Source: Neomegalonema sp.
GTDB taxonomy: Bacteria > Pseudomonadota > Alphaproteobacteria > Rhodobacterales > Rhodobacteraceae
Assembly (NCBI GenBank): GCA_022760435.1
Contig: JALEFY010000029.1
Span: forward strand, 1 to 64,000
DNA: 64,000 nucleotides
Direction of reading: 5' to 3'
Both the position numbers and the translations under genes were made by a program. Position 1 is the first letter of the stretch. Each line of letters begins with the position of its first letter. Below are positions 1-8,761 of the stretch, in pieces. The notes under the pieces were generated by a model. That model was not told the DNA's origin. It did no database searches and saw only the letters and a list, made by a program, of their open reading frames with translations.

Positions 1-156
1 GCAGAGCCAGCTCTGCGGCACCTGAAAGGCCGCCTTCAGGGGCTCGTCGGCGTCGTCATCGACGCTTGACGGTGGGCCACACCGACTACGCGTCGATCTC
101 TGGCCGGACAAGCCCCTGAAGTCGGCTGACATCAGCGCCACTTATGAGTCCATGAC
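1..156. other. left-edge noncoding stretch
   Basis: No gene can be supported here. Plus-strand frame 1 stays open from base 1 to a TGA at 67-69 and could be the last 22 codons of a gene outside the window, but nothing about it is recognisable. Most of the stretch (34-121) is one imperfect palindrome, listed separately. A small perfect hairpin, GCAGAG-CCAG-CTCTGC, sits at 1-16. Confidence 0.4.
34..121. repeat. 88-bp imperfect palindrome
   Basis: The outer arms are CTTCAGGGGCTCGTC (34-48) and its near-perfect complement at 107-121, 14 of 15 pairs. A symmetric unpaired 9-nt stretch follows on each side. Inner arms ATCGACGC (58-65) and GCGTCGAT (90-97) then pair perfectly, and GGTG/CACC pairs close to the centre at 75-79. 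It lies just beyond the stop of the sensor kinase gene. There is no T-tract, so a simple intrinsic terminator is unlikely. It could be a dispersed palindromic repeat or a remnant of a mobile-element end. Confidence 0.6.
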
Positions 157-2379
157 CTAATCGCGGGCGATCAACAAGGGCGCATCCAGCTCCTGCGGCG
201 CGTCGAAGAGAATGCGGACCGTGGTGCCGAGCCCGCGCACGCTATCGATCTCGAAACGCGCGCCCATCGCCTCGATCAGGCTACGCGCGAAGGGCAGGCC
301 AAGCCCGATCCCGGTCGCGATACGCCGCCGCGCGTCACGGCGCGAGGTCGGGCGACCAAAGGGGGCAAGGGCGATCTCCAGCTCCTCGCGGGTCATGCCC
401 GGGCCATGATCGGCGATCTCGACCGAGATCGCGCCGTCATCCTCCTGAGCAAGCGTGAGGGCGATAGTGCCATTGGGGTCGGTGTATTTCACCGCGTTGG
501 CCATGATATCGGTGAGGGCCTGGCGCAGGGCCTGGGGTTCGGCCACCGGATCCGGCAGATCGGGCTGCGCATCGACGCTCAGATGCAGGGATCGCCGCGC
601 AATCTCTGGGGCAAGCCCATGGCAGACCAACGCCACGATCTGCTCCAGATCCACCGGCTGCCGATCCGCCAGCGCGACCGAGATCCGGGACTTTTTCTGC
701 TCCAGCAGCATCGAGAGCACCCGCTCCATATAGTGAGCGGTTTCCAGAATGGTCTCGACATGCGCCCTTGCCTCCGTCAGATCGGCGCGATCGGGCAAAT
801 TGCGCCGGACCAGATGGGCATAGCCGAGCACGGTGTTGAGCGGGGTGCGCAGCTCATGGCTGACCAGCGCGACCTCATCGAGCCGCGCCTCCTGCATCGC
901 GGCGCTCGGCAGAGCCCGCAAGGCATCACCGGCGCTCTCCACCGCCCGCATCCCCGGCACCAGCAGGAGCCCGTAATGCGCACCCATATGGGGAGCCACG
1001 GCGAACAGATGCCCTTGCCCGGCAAACTGCGCCTGCCCAAGCGACAGAAGGGCATCGAAGGAAGCCGGAGACAGGCCACGCGACAACCGGTTGAGCGCAA
1101 TCTTGAAGCGCTCGGCTGACGAAGGATCGAGCCAATCCGTGAGCTTCTCGCCAATCAGGGCCTCAACCTCGAGATCCCCCGGCGCCTGATCGATCTGCGC
1201 GATGATGCCGTTTTCGCTCAAACGCAGGACGAGCGCCCCAAGAGTCTCAAGTGCCAGAGTCTTTAGTGCCTGCGTCTCCAGTGTCTGTGTATCCTGCGCT
1301 TGCACGAGAACCGGCGTCTCAACGGCGCTTTCTTCAGCGGGCGGTTCAGCGGCTGACAAGAGCAGCAGCCGTGCGCGCTCGCCTTGCCAGAAATGGGAGG
1401 CAATCTGCGCGCGCAGCCCCTCACGAGCCGCTTCAGGTGCAATTTCCAGCGACACCGGCACACCGGGATTACGGCGGAGCGCGATAAGCGCCTTTTCGAT
1501 CTGCCGTGCCTGGCTGGGAGCGAGATCGAGCAGACTATCGACCCCGGTCGGGTTTGCTTGCTCGAAGGCACGCTGTGCGGGCGCATTGGCGAACAACAGG
1601 CGCAGATCATCTTCGGCAAAAACTGCCGCCCCCTGCGGCAAGATCGAAAGCAAGTCCGCCCCCGGATCAGCGGCAGTCAGGTCAGCATCGCCTCCTGATT
1701 CGCCCGCTATAGCGATCGGCAGGAACTGCGCCAGAATCGTCGCGCCCTGCAAGGCCGGGTCCCACAACCGGCGCAAGGACATCCGATAACACTGCTGGCC
1801 CGAGCGGGTCGCAAAGGCGCTGCGAAGACTGAAGCTGCCATGGGAGAGTGCCTCGGCCAGCGCCGCATCACAGCCGACAGGCTCCGTAAGCAACTCCGAA
1901 AGACCGGCGATCGTACCGAATGCGAGCCGCGCCGCCGAATTGGCCAAGAGCGCCTCCCCGCCCCCGGTCAGAAGCAGCGAGGGCACAACGGTCCCGTCGA
2001 AAGCCATTTGCAGCCGCAACAGCGCCGTCGCCGTCTCGTCGAGCGCTGTGAGTACCGAGACTTGCAGGCACAGACGGCCCTTTATGCCGATGACCTTGCG
2101 CACGCTGACCGGTTGCGGGGCTTGCTCATAAAGGGGCAGCAGATCAAGGCGCTTCTCCCCCTCTGCCAGCATCGCATCGATCCTGGAAAGAGCCGCCACC
2201 ATCGGCATATCGGCCGCGAAATCACGCTCCTTGAGATCGCTCAGCTTCTCGACCCGCCAATAGCGAAGAGCCGCCCCAGAAGCCGCAACGATCCTGAGCG
2301 ACAGCGGATCCCAGACCCAGCTCACTTGAGCCGCGGCCGGATCCCCTGCATCCGCCTGTTCCAGATCCGACTTCGCCAT
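157..2379 (-). CDS. cytoplasmic sensor histidine kinase
   Basis: Predicted 740-residue histidine kinase, which autophosphorylates and passes the phosphate to a response regulator. The H-box SHELRTPLN has its phospho-acceptor His at about residue 508. It is followed by N-box ANAVKY, G1-box DHGPGM and G2-box GIGLGLPFARSLIEA, the HisKA plus HATPase_c layout. The roughly 500 upstream residues look like diverged PAS-type sensing modules. I see no membrane segment and no receiver domain. A linker around residues 360-385 is a run of short Leu-x-Thr-like repeats. The start is ATG at 2379 because GGAG lies 9 nt upstream; the frame opens further upstream but without such a signal. No response regulator is adjacent, so the partner is unknown. 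Confidence 0.85.
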   Translation of the reverse strand: MAKSDLEQADAGDPAAAQVSWVWDPLSLRIVAASGAALRYWRVEKLSDLKERDFAADMPMVAALSRIDAMLAEGEKRLDLLPLYEQAPQPVSVRKVIGIKGRLCLQVSVLTALDETATALLRLQMAFDGTVVPSLLLTGGGEALLANSAARLAFGTIAGLSELLTEPVGCDAALAEALSHGSFSLRSAFATRSGQQCYRMSLRRLWDPALQGATILAQFLPIAIAGESGGDADLTAADPGADLLSILPQGAAVFAEDDLRLLFANAPAQRAFEQANPTGVDSLLDLAPSQARQIEKALIALRRNPGVPVSLEIAPEAAREGLRAQIASHFWQGERARLLLLSAAEPPAEESAVETPVLVQAQDTQTLETQALKTLALETLGALVLRLSENGIIAQIDQAPGDLEVEALIGEKLTDWLDPSSAERFKIALNRLSRGLSPASFDALLSLGQAQFAGQGHLFAVAPHMGAHYGLLLVPGMRAVESAGDALRALPSAAMQEARLDEVALVSHELRTPLNTVLGYAHLVRRNLPDRADLTEARAHVETILETAHYMERVLSMLLEQKKSRISVALADRQPVDLEQIVALVCHGLAPEIARRSLHLSVDAQPDLPDPVAEPQALRQALTDIMANAVKYTDPNGTIALTLAQEDDGAISVEIADHGPGMTREELEIALAPFGRPTSRRDARRRIATGIGLGLPFARSLIEAMGARFEIDSVRGLGTTVRILFDAPQELDAPLLIARD

Positions 2380-2468
2380 AACGCAGCGCTCCAAGCGCCC
2401 TCTCATACACAGTGACTTGACGCGAACAGAGCTACATTGCCAAGCGCCGGAGCGAGATGGATGCAAGG

Positions 2469-2489
2469 AAAGCGCCAATCTGGCGCTTT
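2469..2489 (-). terminator. hairpin after glyoxalase gene
   Basis: Perfect 9-bp stem AAAGCGCCA/TGGCGCTTT with a 3-nt loop. It lies between the end of the glyoxalase gene (2542) and the start of the kinase gene (2379), both on the minus strand. The right arm ends in TTT and is followed by CCTT, so this is a plausible but modest intrinsic terminator. Confidence 0.55.
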
Positions 2490-2541
2490 GCCGTCACGAA
2501 TCGCGCGCGAATGTGCCGCGAAAGGTCACCAGAGGACGAGC

Positions 2542-2973
2542 CTACCAGGTGCCGGTATTCTCCATGCTCGCCCAGGGCTCTTGTGGGGGCAACGCATCGC
2601 CGGCCTGCAACAGCTCGACCGAGACACCGTCGGGCGATTTGACGAAGGCCATCCGGCCATCGCGCGGCGGGCGGTTGATGGTGACGCCGCCATCCATCAG
2701 CCGCTGGCAGGTCTCGTAGATATTGTCGACGCGATAGGCCAGATGCCCCCAGGAGCGCCCGGTCTCATAGACTTCTTCGCTGTCCCAATTATAGGTGAGC
2801 TCGATCTCGCTGCCCGGCCCGCCCCCCGGCGGGGCGAGAAACACCAGCGTCGCCTTGGCCGCCGTCAGATCCTTGCGCCGCACTTCCTCCAGCCCCAGCA
2901 GGTCGCAGTAAAAACGCTTGCTCTGCTCGATATCGCGAACCCGAACCATGGTGTGCAGATATTGAATGGCCAT
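2542..2973 (-). CDS. gloA: lactoylglutathione lyase (glyoxalase I)
   Basis: 143-residue VOC-fold enzyme that isomerises the hemithioacetal of methylglyoxal and glutathione to S-lactoylglutathione, the first step of methylglyoxal detoxification in the cytoplasm. Two beta-alpha-beta-beta-beta halves are visible. Metal ligands match the family pattern: His7 (YLHTMVRV), Glu58 (SEIELTYN), His77 (WGHLAYRV) and Glu120 (VSVELLQ). The loop is the short form typical of the Ni-dependent bacterial enzymes, which is inferred from family knowledge. Start at ATG 2973 with AGAGGA upstream; the open frame continues further 5' but carries no family sequence there. Confidence 0.92.
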   Translation of the reverse strand: MAIQYLHTMVRVRDIEQSKRFYCDLLGLEEVRRKDLTAAKATLVFLAPPGGGPGSEIELTYNWDSEEVYETGRSWGHLAYRVDNIYETCQRLMDGGVTINRPPRDGRMAFVKSPDGVSVELLQAGDALPPQEPWASMENTGTW

Positions 2974-3121
2974 CTTGGTCCTCTCCGGTTTGGAATGCCC
3001 TCCTCCCGTAAATAGCGATGAATGCGCGACAGGCCAGCGCGCAATCGCCCGGCACGCTTGCAAGCCGCCGACAGCGTGGTAGGTCAGGGCACCGGCGCCG
3101 CCGCCTGTCAGGATCACCGCC

Positions 3122-3904
3122 ATGCCCGCAACCGTCACGCCTTCAACCGTCTTGCCTTCATTCGAGTACACCGTCGTTCTCACCTCCTGCGCGCGCTTCG
3201 ATCTGCTGCGCCCGACGGTGGAAAGTTTCCTGCGCTTTGCCGATGTGCCGCCGACGCGGTTCCTGATCATCGAGGATAGCGGCGACGCGGCGGTCGAGGA
3301 GGCGATGGACGGCCTGCGCGCGCCGTTCGACTTCATCCTCAACCGCCCGCAACTGGGGCAGATGGCAGCGATCGACCGGGCCTATGGGACAGTCACGACC
3401 CCCTACATCTTCCATTGCGAGGATGACTGGACCTTCCTGCGCTCCGGGTTTCTGGCGCAAAGCCGCGCGCTGCTCGACGCACGGCCCGATGTGAGCATGA
3501 TCGGCCTGCGCCCGCGCGCCGAGCTCAACCCGCTGGTGCGCGGGCTGCCGGGTGCGCAGCTCCAGGACCCGCAGCTCGGGGAGATCGGCTATTTCGCCTA
3601 TGATCCGGCGCTGCATCCCGAGTATTTCAGCTATTCCTTCAATCCCGGCCTGCGGCGGCTATCCGATGCGCAGGCGCATATGCCCTTCGCCCCCTTGGGC
3701 GGCGAGGAAGACGTGTCCTACGCGTTCAAGAAATCGGGGTTCCGCATGGCCAATCTCGAGGATCCGGCGGTCTGTCATGCCGGCGATGCGCGCCATGTGC
3801 ATGATCCGACCAAGCCGGAAAAGGCCCGCACCCTCAGCCAGCGCCTCGCGCGCTCGGTGCGCAAGCGGGTCAAGCGCCTGCGCCGCAGCCTCTCGGGCGA
3901 ATAG
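3122..3904 (+). CDS. GT-A type glycosyltransferase
   Basis: 260 residues resembling family 2 glycosyltransferases. The N-terminal strand VVLTSCARFD opens the nucleotide-sugar fold. It is followed by FLIIEDSGD near residue 50 and FHCEDDW near residue 100, whose acidic cluster probably binds metal and the sugar nucleotide. EEDVSYAFKKSG near 200 is placed like the catalytic-base region. The C-terminus is strongly basic, which suggests membrane or nucleic-acid contact. Start at ATG 3122 with AGGA 8 nt upstream. Donor and acceptor are unknown, and no other polysaccharide genes lie nearby. Confidence 0.72.
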   Translation: MPATVTPSTVLPSFEYTVVLTSCARFDLLRPTVESFLRFADVPPTRFLIIEDSGDAAVEEAMDGLRAPFDFILNRPQLGQMAAIDRAYGTVTTPYIFHCEDDWTFLRSGFLAQSRALLDARPDVSMIGLRPRAELNPLVRGLPGAQLQDPQLGEIGYFAYDPALHPEYFSYSFNPGLRRLSDAQAHMPFAPLGGEEDVSYAFKKSGFRMANLEDPAVCHAGDARHVHDPTKPEKARTLSQRLARSVRKRVKRLRRSLSGE

Positions 3905-3984
3905 CGGTTGCCCCGCCCAAGACACCGCTATATGTGGTGTCCTGACCTATCAAAAACGCTTCATCGAGTACAGGAACCTCCGCC

Positions 3985-4911
3985 ATGGCCCTCACCCCAG
4001 AGCAGATTGCCGAGATCGAGGCCCAGCGGGCAGAGCCGCAAGCGACCCTGCGCGCCACCGCTCCCGGCATCGAGAAGCATCTCTACACCGCCACGCCGCT
4101 GCTCGATCACGGCTTTGTCCGCGTGATCGACTATATGGGCGATGACGCGGCGATCGTGCAGGCGGCGCGGGTCTCCTATGGCCGCGGCACGAAGGCGGCG
4201 CGCGATGATCGCGGCCTGATCCGCTATCTGATGCGGCACTGGCACTCGACCCCGTTCGAGATGTGCGAGATCAAGCTGCATGTGAAGCTGCCGATCTTCG
4301 TCGCCCGGCAATGGATCCGCCACCGCACAGCCAATGTGAACGAATACTCGGCCCGCTACTCGATCATGGATAGCGAGGTCTATATTCCCTCGCCCGAGCA
4401 TCTGGCCGCGCAATCAAAGGATAACCGGCAGGGCCGCGGCGCGGTGCTCGAGGGGGCGGAGGCCGCCCGGGTGCTCGAGCTGCTGCGCGCCGATGCGGCG
4501 CTCACCTATGCGCATTACGAAGAGATGCTCAATGAGCGCGGCGGCGAGGCGATCGACCCCGAGCGCTCAGGGCTGGCGCGGGAGCTGGCGCGGATGAACC
4601 TGACGCTCAACGCCTATACCCAGTGGTATTGGAAGGTGGATCTGCACAACCTCTTCCACTTCCTGCATCTGCGCGCCGATGCCCATGCCCAATACGAGAT
4701 CCGCGTCTATGCCGACGCGATCGCTGAGGTGGTGAAGGACTGGGTCCCGCACGCCTTTGAAGCCTATGAAGACTACCGCCAAAACGCCGCGCATCTCTCC
4801 GGCCCTGCACTTGCGGTCGTGAAGCGGATGCTGGCCGGTGAAGAGGTTACGAAAGAAACCAGTGGCCTCTCAGCCGGTGAGTGGCGTGAGCTTCAGGGGA
4901 TGTTGGGATAA
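3985..4911 (+). CDS. thyX: FAD-dependent thymidylate synthase
   Basis: 308-residue flavin-dependent thymidylate synthase, which makes dTMP from dUMP with methylene-tetrahydrofolate and FAD/NADPH. The signature RHR-x7-S is present as [11 protein letters not shown] at residues 112-122, followed by AR at 123-124. Upstream, [24 protein letters not shown] style sequence matches the FAD and substrate region. No thyA is visible in the window. A short imperfect hairpin (3921-3941) lies between this gene and the glycosyltransferase. The gene keeps the high GC of its neighbours right up to its stop, where the AT-rich patch begins. Confidence 0.96.
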   Translation: MALTPEQIAEIEAQRAEPQATLRATAPGIEKHLYTATPLLDHGFVRVIDYMGDDAAIVQAARVSYGRGTKAARDDRGLIRYLMRHWHSTPFEMCEIKLHVKLPIFVARQWIRHRTANVNEYSARYSIMDSEVYIPSPEHLAAQSKDNRQGRGAVLEGAEAARVLELLRADAALTYAHYEEMLNERGGEAIDPERSGLARELARMNLTLNAYTQWYWKVDLHNLFHFLHLRADAHAQYEIRVYADAIAEVVKDWVPHAFEAYEDYRQNAAHLSGPALAVVKRMLAGEEVTKETSGLSAGEWRELQGMLG

Positions 4912-5049
4912 GCAATTGAATGGGTCCCGAGCACACATTGGTGGGCAATTCAAAAGATTCTTACAGCACATCAGGTTTGTGCTACGTGCAACCATTGTGT
5001 ACGTAGGAATATGTAGTGCCTTATCCAAGCTCACCTCGGAGCGACACGC

Positions 5050-5865
5050 ATGAACCCTTATTCACGATTTTCATCGTTCTCGAGCGCAGTTTATTTTGTT
5101 CTGCTAGGTTTTTCTTTTACCTTCATAAGGAGCGAGATATCGGATGCAACCCAGCATAACTATGCAATTTGGGAGAGCCTACTTTTTTTCATACTGGCTC
5201 TGTCTAATTGGTTTCTAGTAGAATTTCTGATTGCCCCATTTTTTTCATCGACCAAGATTGTGCGAAAGGCTTTACTTGGAAGCTCGTACATCGAAGGAGT
5301 TTGGATTGAAGATGTACAAGCGCCAGATGGAGATCAAGCGATTGCCGTAGTATGCATCAGAGGGGATTCAGGAGGATTAACGATATCGGGAATAAATTAT
5401 AGCTACGGATTCACTGATAATATCGACAAACCTCAATCAAAAAGCATCGACATAAAACCATCCGGAATTTTCAAATCTAGAAATATTGTTATCGAGTGGC
5501 CATCTCTGATTTATTTCTACGACCACCACAGAAGGCCCAATAGCGCAGATTTTCCAGCAGAAAGTGACAAAACTGAAGCGACATCCGAGAAAGAGATGAC
5601 GATTTACGATAAGGCCTATTCATCAAGCGTAAAGAACGAAGGCATTGGAGAGATTCAGTTCGAAATCGGAAACTCACGGTTTCCGACAAGATTTGACGGT
5701 TATTTTCACCACCTTGGCAGCAACCTGCAGCATAGTGTTTTCGCGTACAAGCTAAACGGATCAGATATCGAAAGACTAAGCAGCGCAAATGACAGAATCG
5801 CTTTTCTGAAGACTAAGATTTTAGAGTTTCACAAATCAAAGGCAAGACGATACGCGGAAGACTGA
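5050..5865 (+). CDS. AT-rich two-TM membrane protein, possible beta-barrel effector
   Basis: 271-residue protein of unknown function. Two hydrophobic helices are seen at about residues 12-28 and 43-65. They are followed by a roughly 200-residue soluble part with alternating strand-like stretches that opens with YIEGVWIED, a Gly-x-Trp start like that of lipocalin-type small barrels. The C-terminus is helical and charged. The start is ATG 5050, supported by GGAG 8 nt upstream. Composition differs sharply from the neighbours: 22 of 60 bases are G/C at 5161-5220, against 39 of 60 at 4201-4260 in thyX. The layout recalls Cap15 and the 2TM-beta effectors of cyclic-nucleotide defence systems. No cyclase or polymerase gene is adjacent, so this is a structural guess only. 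Confidence 0.6.
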   Translation: MNPYSRFSSFSSAVYFVLLGFSFTFIRSEISDATQHNYAIWESLLFFILALSNWFLVEFLIAPFFSSTKIVRKALLGSSYIEGVWIEDVQAPDGDQAIAVVCIRGDSGGLTISGINYSYGFTDNIDKPQSKSIDIKPSGIFKSRNIVIEWPSLIYFYDHHRRPNSADFPAESDKTEATSEKEMTIYDKAYSSSVKNEGIGEIQFEIGNSRFPTRFDGYFHHLGSNLQHSVFAYKLNGSDIERLSSANDRIAFLKTKILEFHKSKARRYAED

Positions 5866-5912
5866 CGCTCCAGCCTCCCGCGCGCCGACAAAGCCATGCG
5901 GCGCATCCCAAC

Positions 5913-7133
5913 TTAATTCGATCGCCCCTGATTGGCCAGCAGGCGCAGGCGCAGGGCGTTGATTTTGATGAAACCGGCCGCGTCTTTCTGGTCATAGGCC
6001 CCGGCGTCGTCCTCGAAGGTCACGTGCTGCTCCGAATAGAGCGACTGATCGGACCAGCGCCCGACCACATCGGCCGAACCCTTGTAGAGCTTGAGCCGCA
6101 CGGTGCCGCTTACATGCTCCTGGCTCTTGTCGATCAGCGCTTGCAGCATCTCGCGTTCGGGCGAGAACCAGTAGCCGAAATAGATCAGCTCGGCATAGCG
6201 CGGCATCAGCTCGTCTTTCAGATGCGCGGCGCCGCGATCGAGGGTGATGCTCTCGATCCCGCGATGCGCCGCGAGCAGGATGGTGCCGCCCGGGGTCTCG
6301 TAAATGCCGCGCGACTTCATGCCGACATAGCGCCCCTCCACCAGATCGAGTCGGCCGATGCCATGCTTGCCGCCAAGCTCATTGAGCCGGGTCAGCACAG
6401 CCGCTGGCGAGAGCGCCTCGCCATTGATCGACACCGCATCGCCGCGCTCAAAGCCGATCTCGACATATTCGGGGGTATCCGGCGCCTCTTCAGGCGCCAC
6501 GGTGCGTTGATAGACATAGGCCGGGGCCTCGACCGCCGGATCCTCGAGCACCTTGCCTTCCGAGGACGTGTGCAAAAGGTTGGCATCGACGCTAAACGGC
6601 GCCTCGCCGCGCTTGTCCTTGGGAACCGGCACCTGATGCTTCTCGGCCCATTCGATCAGCCGGGTGCGCGAGGTCAGATCCCATTCGCGCCACGGTGCAA
6701 TCACCTTGATTTCCGGGTTGAGCGCATAGGCCGCCAGCTCGAATCGCACCTGATCATTGCCTTTGCCGGTCGCTCCATGGGCGATCGCATCGGCGCCGGT
6801 CTGTGCCGCGATCTCGACCAGCCGCTTGGAGATCAAGGGCCGCGCGATCGACGTGCCGAGCAGGTACAGCCCCTCATAGACCGCATTTGCGCGGAACATC
6901 GGGAAGACGAAATCGCGCACGAATTCCTCGCGCACATCCTCGATGAAGATGTTTTCCTCGGGGATGCCCATCAGCCGCGCCTTGTCGCGGGCCGGGCCCA
7001 GTTCCTCGCCCTGGCCCAGATCCGCCGTGAAGGTCACCACTTCGCAGCCATACTCGACCTGGAGCCATTTGAGGATGATCGAGGTATCGAGGCCACCGGA
7101 ATAGGCGAGGACGACTTTGCTGGGCTTGGACAC
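5913..7133 (-). CDS. argG: argininosuccinate synthase
   Basis: 406 residues, normal length for the family. It condenses citrulline and aspartate with ATP to argininosuccinate in arginine biosynthesis. The ATP-binding PP-loop motif AYSGGLDTS is at residues 10-18, and family motifs such as [15 protein letters not shown] follow. I place the start at GTG 7133, because homologues begin a few residues before VVLAYSGG; an ATG 96 bases upstream (7229) would add 32 residues with no family resemblance. It converges with the AT-rich gene. Confidence 0.95.
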   Translation of the reverse strand: MSKPSKVVLAYSGGLDTSIILKWLQVEYGCEVVTFTADLGQGEELGPARDKARLMGIPEENIFIEDVREEFVRDFVFPMFRANAVYEGLYLLGTSIARPLISKRLVEIAAQTGADAIAHGATGKGNDQVRFELAAYALNPEIKVIAPWREWDLTSRTRLIEWAEKHQVPVPKDKRGEAPFSVDANLLHTSSEGKVLEDPAVEAPAYVYQRTVAPEEAPDTPEYVEIGFERGDAVSINGEALSPAAVLTRLNELGGKHGIGRLDLVEGRYVGMKSRGIYETPGGTILLAAHRGIESITLDRGAAHLKDELMPRYAELIYFGYWFSPEREMLQALIDKSQEHVSGTVRLKLYKGSADVVGRWSDQSLYSEQHVTFEDDAGAYDQKDAAGFIKINALRLRLLANQGRSN

Positions 7134-7231
7134 GGGCAAAAGACCTTTTTGCGGGAAGGTGGAAATCTGTCGCGCGGTGATAGGCGAGCGCGCGGCGAAT
7201 GTCGAGATGCGCCGAAACGGCGCGGGCACCC

Positions 7232-7645
7232 TCAGTTACCCGGCATCGGTGCCGGTTCCTCGACCGCGCCGCCGGCTTCCTTCCAGGCACCAAAACCGCC
7301 CCGGATATGCTTGACCGGGCGCAGACCCATATCGTGCACCGCCTTGGTTGCCAGCGCCGAACGCAGCCCACCGGCGCAGAAAAAGACAAAAGTCTTCTCT
7401 TCGCCAAAGATCGGCTTGTGATAGGGGCTGGCGGGATCGACCCAGAACTCAAGCATCCCGCGCGGGGCGTGGAAGGCGCCGGGCACCCGGCCCGTCTTGC
7501 CAAGCTCGCGGATGTCGCGGATATCGACGAAGATCACATCCTCGCGCCCATAGAGCGCCTTTGCGTCCTCGACGCTGATCTCCTCGATCACGGCATTGGC
7601 TTGCGCCACCAGTTCGGCCACCGATTTGGTGATGTGCTGCGCCAT
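7232..7645 (-). CDS. rhodanese-like sulfurtransferase domain protein
   Basis: 137-residue single rhodanese domain. The active-site loop CAGGLRSA carries the likely persulfide-forming Cys90. The upstream FVDIRD and [12 protein letters not shown] segments are classic rhodanese motifs. Such stand-alone domains move sulfane sulfur; the acceptor here is unknown. ATG 7645 is preceded by GGAGGGTCC. It lies upstream of argG on the same strand, so the two may be cotranscribed. Confidence 0.88.
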   Translation of the reverse strand: MAQHITKSVAELVAQANAVIEEISVEDAKALYGREDVIFVDIRDIRELGKTGRVPGAFHAPRGMLEFWVDPASPYHKPIFGEEKTFVFFCAGGLRSALATKAVHDMGLRPVKHIRGGFGAWKEAGGAVEEPAPMPGN

Positions 7646-7783
7646 GGACCCTCCCAATCTTATATTTGCTGGTATTTGCCTGATTTCGCGGGGCACGAGG
7701 CGCTCGCCTCTACCCAATGAGGGCCGTCCCCGGTATGACCGAGCAAAGCGGCCAGAGCGCCTTTGCGTCAATGGGAGATTGCG

Positions 7784-8689
7784 ATGAAGCGGATAGTGAT
7801 TGCGTTGCTGCTGATGCTGGGCGTGCTCGCCTCGCAGGCGCTCGCCCAACAAACCGCACCGAATGGGCAGGCCGGGGCGACGCTGGCGCGCCCGGCGCTG
7901 TGGAAGATCAGCGATGCCGATAGCGAGATCTGGCTGTTTGGCACCGTGCATATGCTCGACCCGAGCCTGACCTGGCGCTACCCGGCGCTTGATCAGGCCA
8001 TCAACCAGGCACAGACCTTTGTGTTCGAGGCGCCGACCGACCCACAGGGCGAGGCGGCTGCGGCGCGATATGTGGCGCAATACGCGCGCAACGCGCCGGG
8101 CAAGACGCTGTCCTCGCAACTCTCGCGCATCGGGCAAAAGCGCTTGCAACGGGTCTCGGCCGATCTCGGGATCCCCGTCCAGCAGATCGACCAGTTCCGC
8201 CCCTGGTTCGCTGGGATCGTGCTGAGCGCCACCTGGATTCAGAAGCAAGGCTCCTCGCCCGATGCCGGGGTCGAGCAGGTGCTCGGCGCCGAAGCAAAGG
8301 CCCGCGGGGCGTCGATGCAATATCTGGAGACGATCGAGCAGCAGCTCGGCTATCTCTCCGGCATGTCGCCAAAGGCCGAAGTAGCCTTCCTCGATCTGGC
8401 CCTGCAAGACATGGTCGAGGATCCCAAATCGCTCGACAGGCTGATGGTCCATTGGCTGAACGCCGATCTCGACGGGATGGCACGAGAGATCTTTGATCAC
8501 GAAGCACAGGCGCCGGAGGTCTATGACGCGCTCTTCACGCGGCGCAACCGGGCCTGGGCGGCGCAGATCAAGCAGATGCTGGCGGGAAGCGGCAAGATCT
8601 TCATCGGGGTTGGGGCCGGTCACCTGGTCGGCACGCAGGGCGTTCCGGCCTTGCTGCGCGCGCAGGGCATCGAGCCGGTTCGGCAATAG
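7784..8689 (+). CDS. TraB/GumN family secreted protein
   Basis: 301 residues. A signal peptide is clear at residues 1-22 (basic MKR, hydrophobic core, ASQALA cleavage region). The mature part has the family landmarks: ISDADSEIWLFGTVHML near the start, FVFEA after it, and GVGAGHLVG near the C-terminus. The GTVH...GxGH pattern is the proposed metal-protease-like signature of TraB/GumN proteins, but the bacterial function is not settled. ATG 7784 is used because GGAG lies 7 nt upstream; the frame is open a little further. It diverges from the rhodanese gene. Confidence 0.82.
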   Translation: MKRIVIALLLMLGVLASQALAQQTAPNGQAGATLARPALWKISDADSEIWLFGTVHMLDPSLTWRYPALDQAINQAQTFVFEAPTDPQGEAAAARYVAQYARNAPGKTLSSQLSRIGQKRLQRVSADLGIPVQQIDQFRPWFAGIVLSATWIQKQGSSPDAGVEQVLGAEAKARGASMQYLETIEQQLGYLSGMSPKAEVAFLDLALQDMVEDPKSLDRLMVHWLNADLDGMAREIFDHEAQAPEVYDALFTRRNRAWAAQIKQMLAGSGKIFIGVGAGHLVGTQGVPALLRAQGIEPVRQ

Positions 8690-8691
8690 CG

Positions 8692-8736
8692 GCGCTCTTG
8701 TGAGCGCAGTGCCCTCTCCCGCTCAGCAGGAGAGGG
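8692..8736. repeat. two back-to-back hairpins between convergent genes
   Basis: GCGCTC-TTGT-GAGCGC at 8692-8707 is followed by CCCTCTCC-N9-GGAGAGGG at 8712-8736. They fill the short gap between the TraB/GumN-like gene and the thiolase gene, which converge here. No T-run follows on either strand. The second one resembles the REP-like intergenic palindromes with CCCTCTCC arms seen in many GC-rich genomes. They may end transcription in both directions or be a dispersed repeat. Confidence 0.5.
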
Positions 8737-8761
8737 TATGATGCCGCGAAAGCGTACCGGA

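Noticed and set aside
1-69. Possible C-terminal fragment of a plus-strand gene
   Set aside because: Only 22 codons, overlapped by a palindrome, and with no recognisable motif.
5050-5865. Complete CBASS or Panoptes defence operon
   Set aside because: Only one candidate effector-like protein is present; thyX and argG flank it, and no cyclase, polymerase or accessory gene is adjacent.
7646-8686. 5' extension of the rhodanese frame to 484 codons
   Set aside because: The extension is antisense to the TraB/GumN-like gene. The rhodanese domain begins after ATG 7645, which has its own ribosome site.
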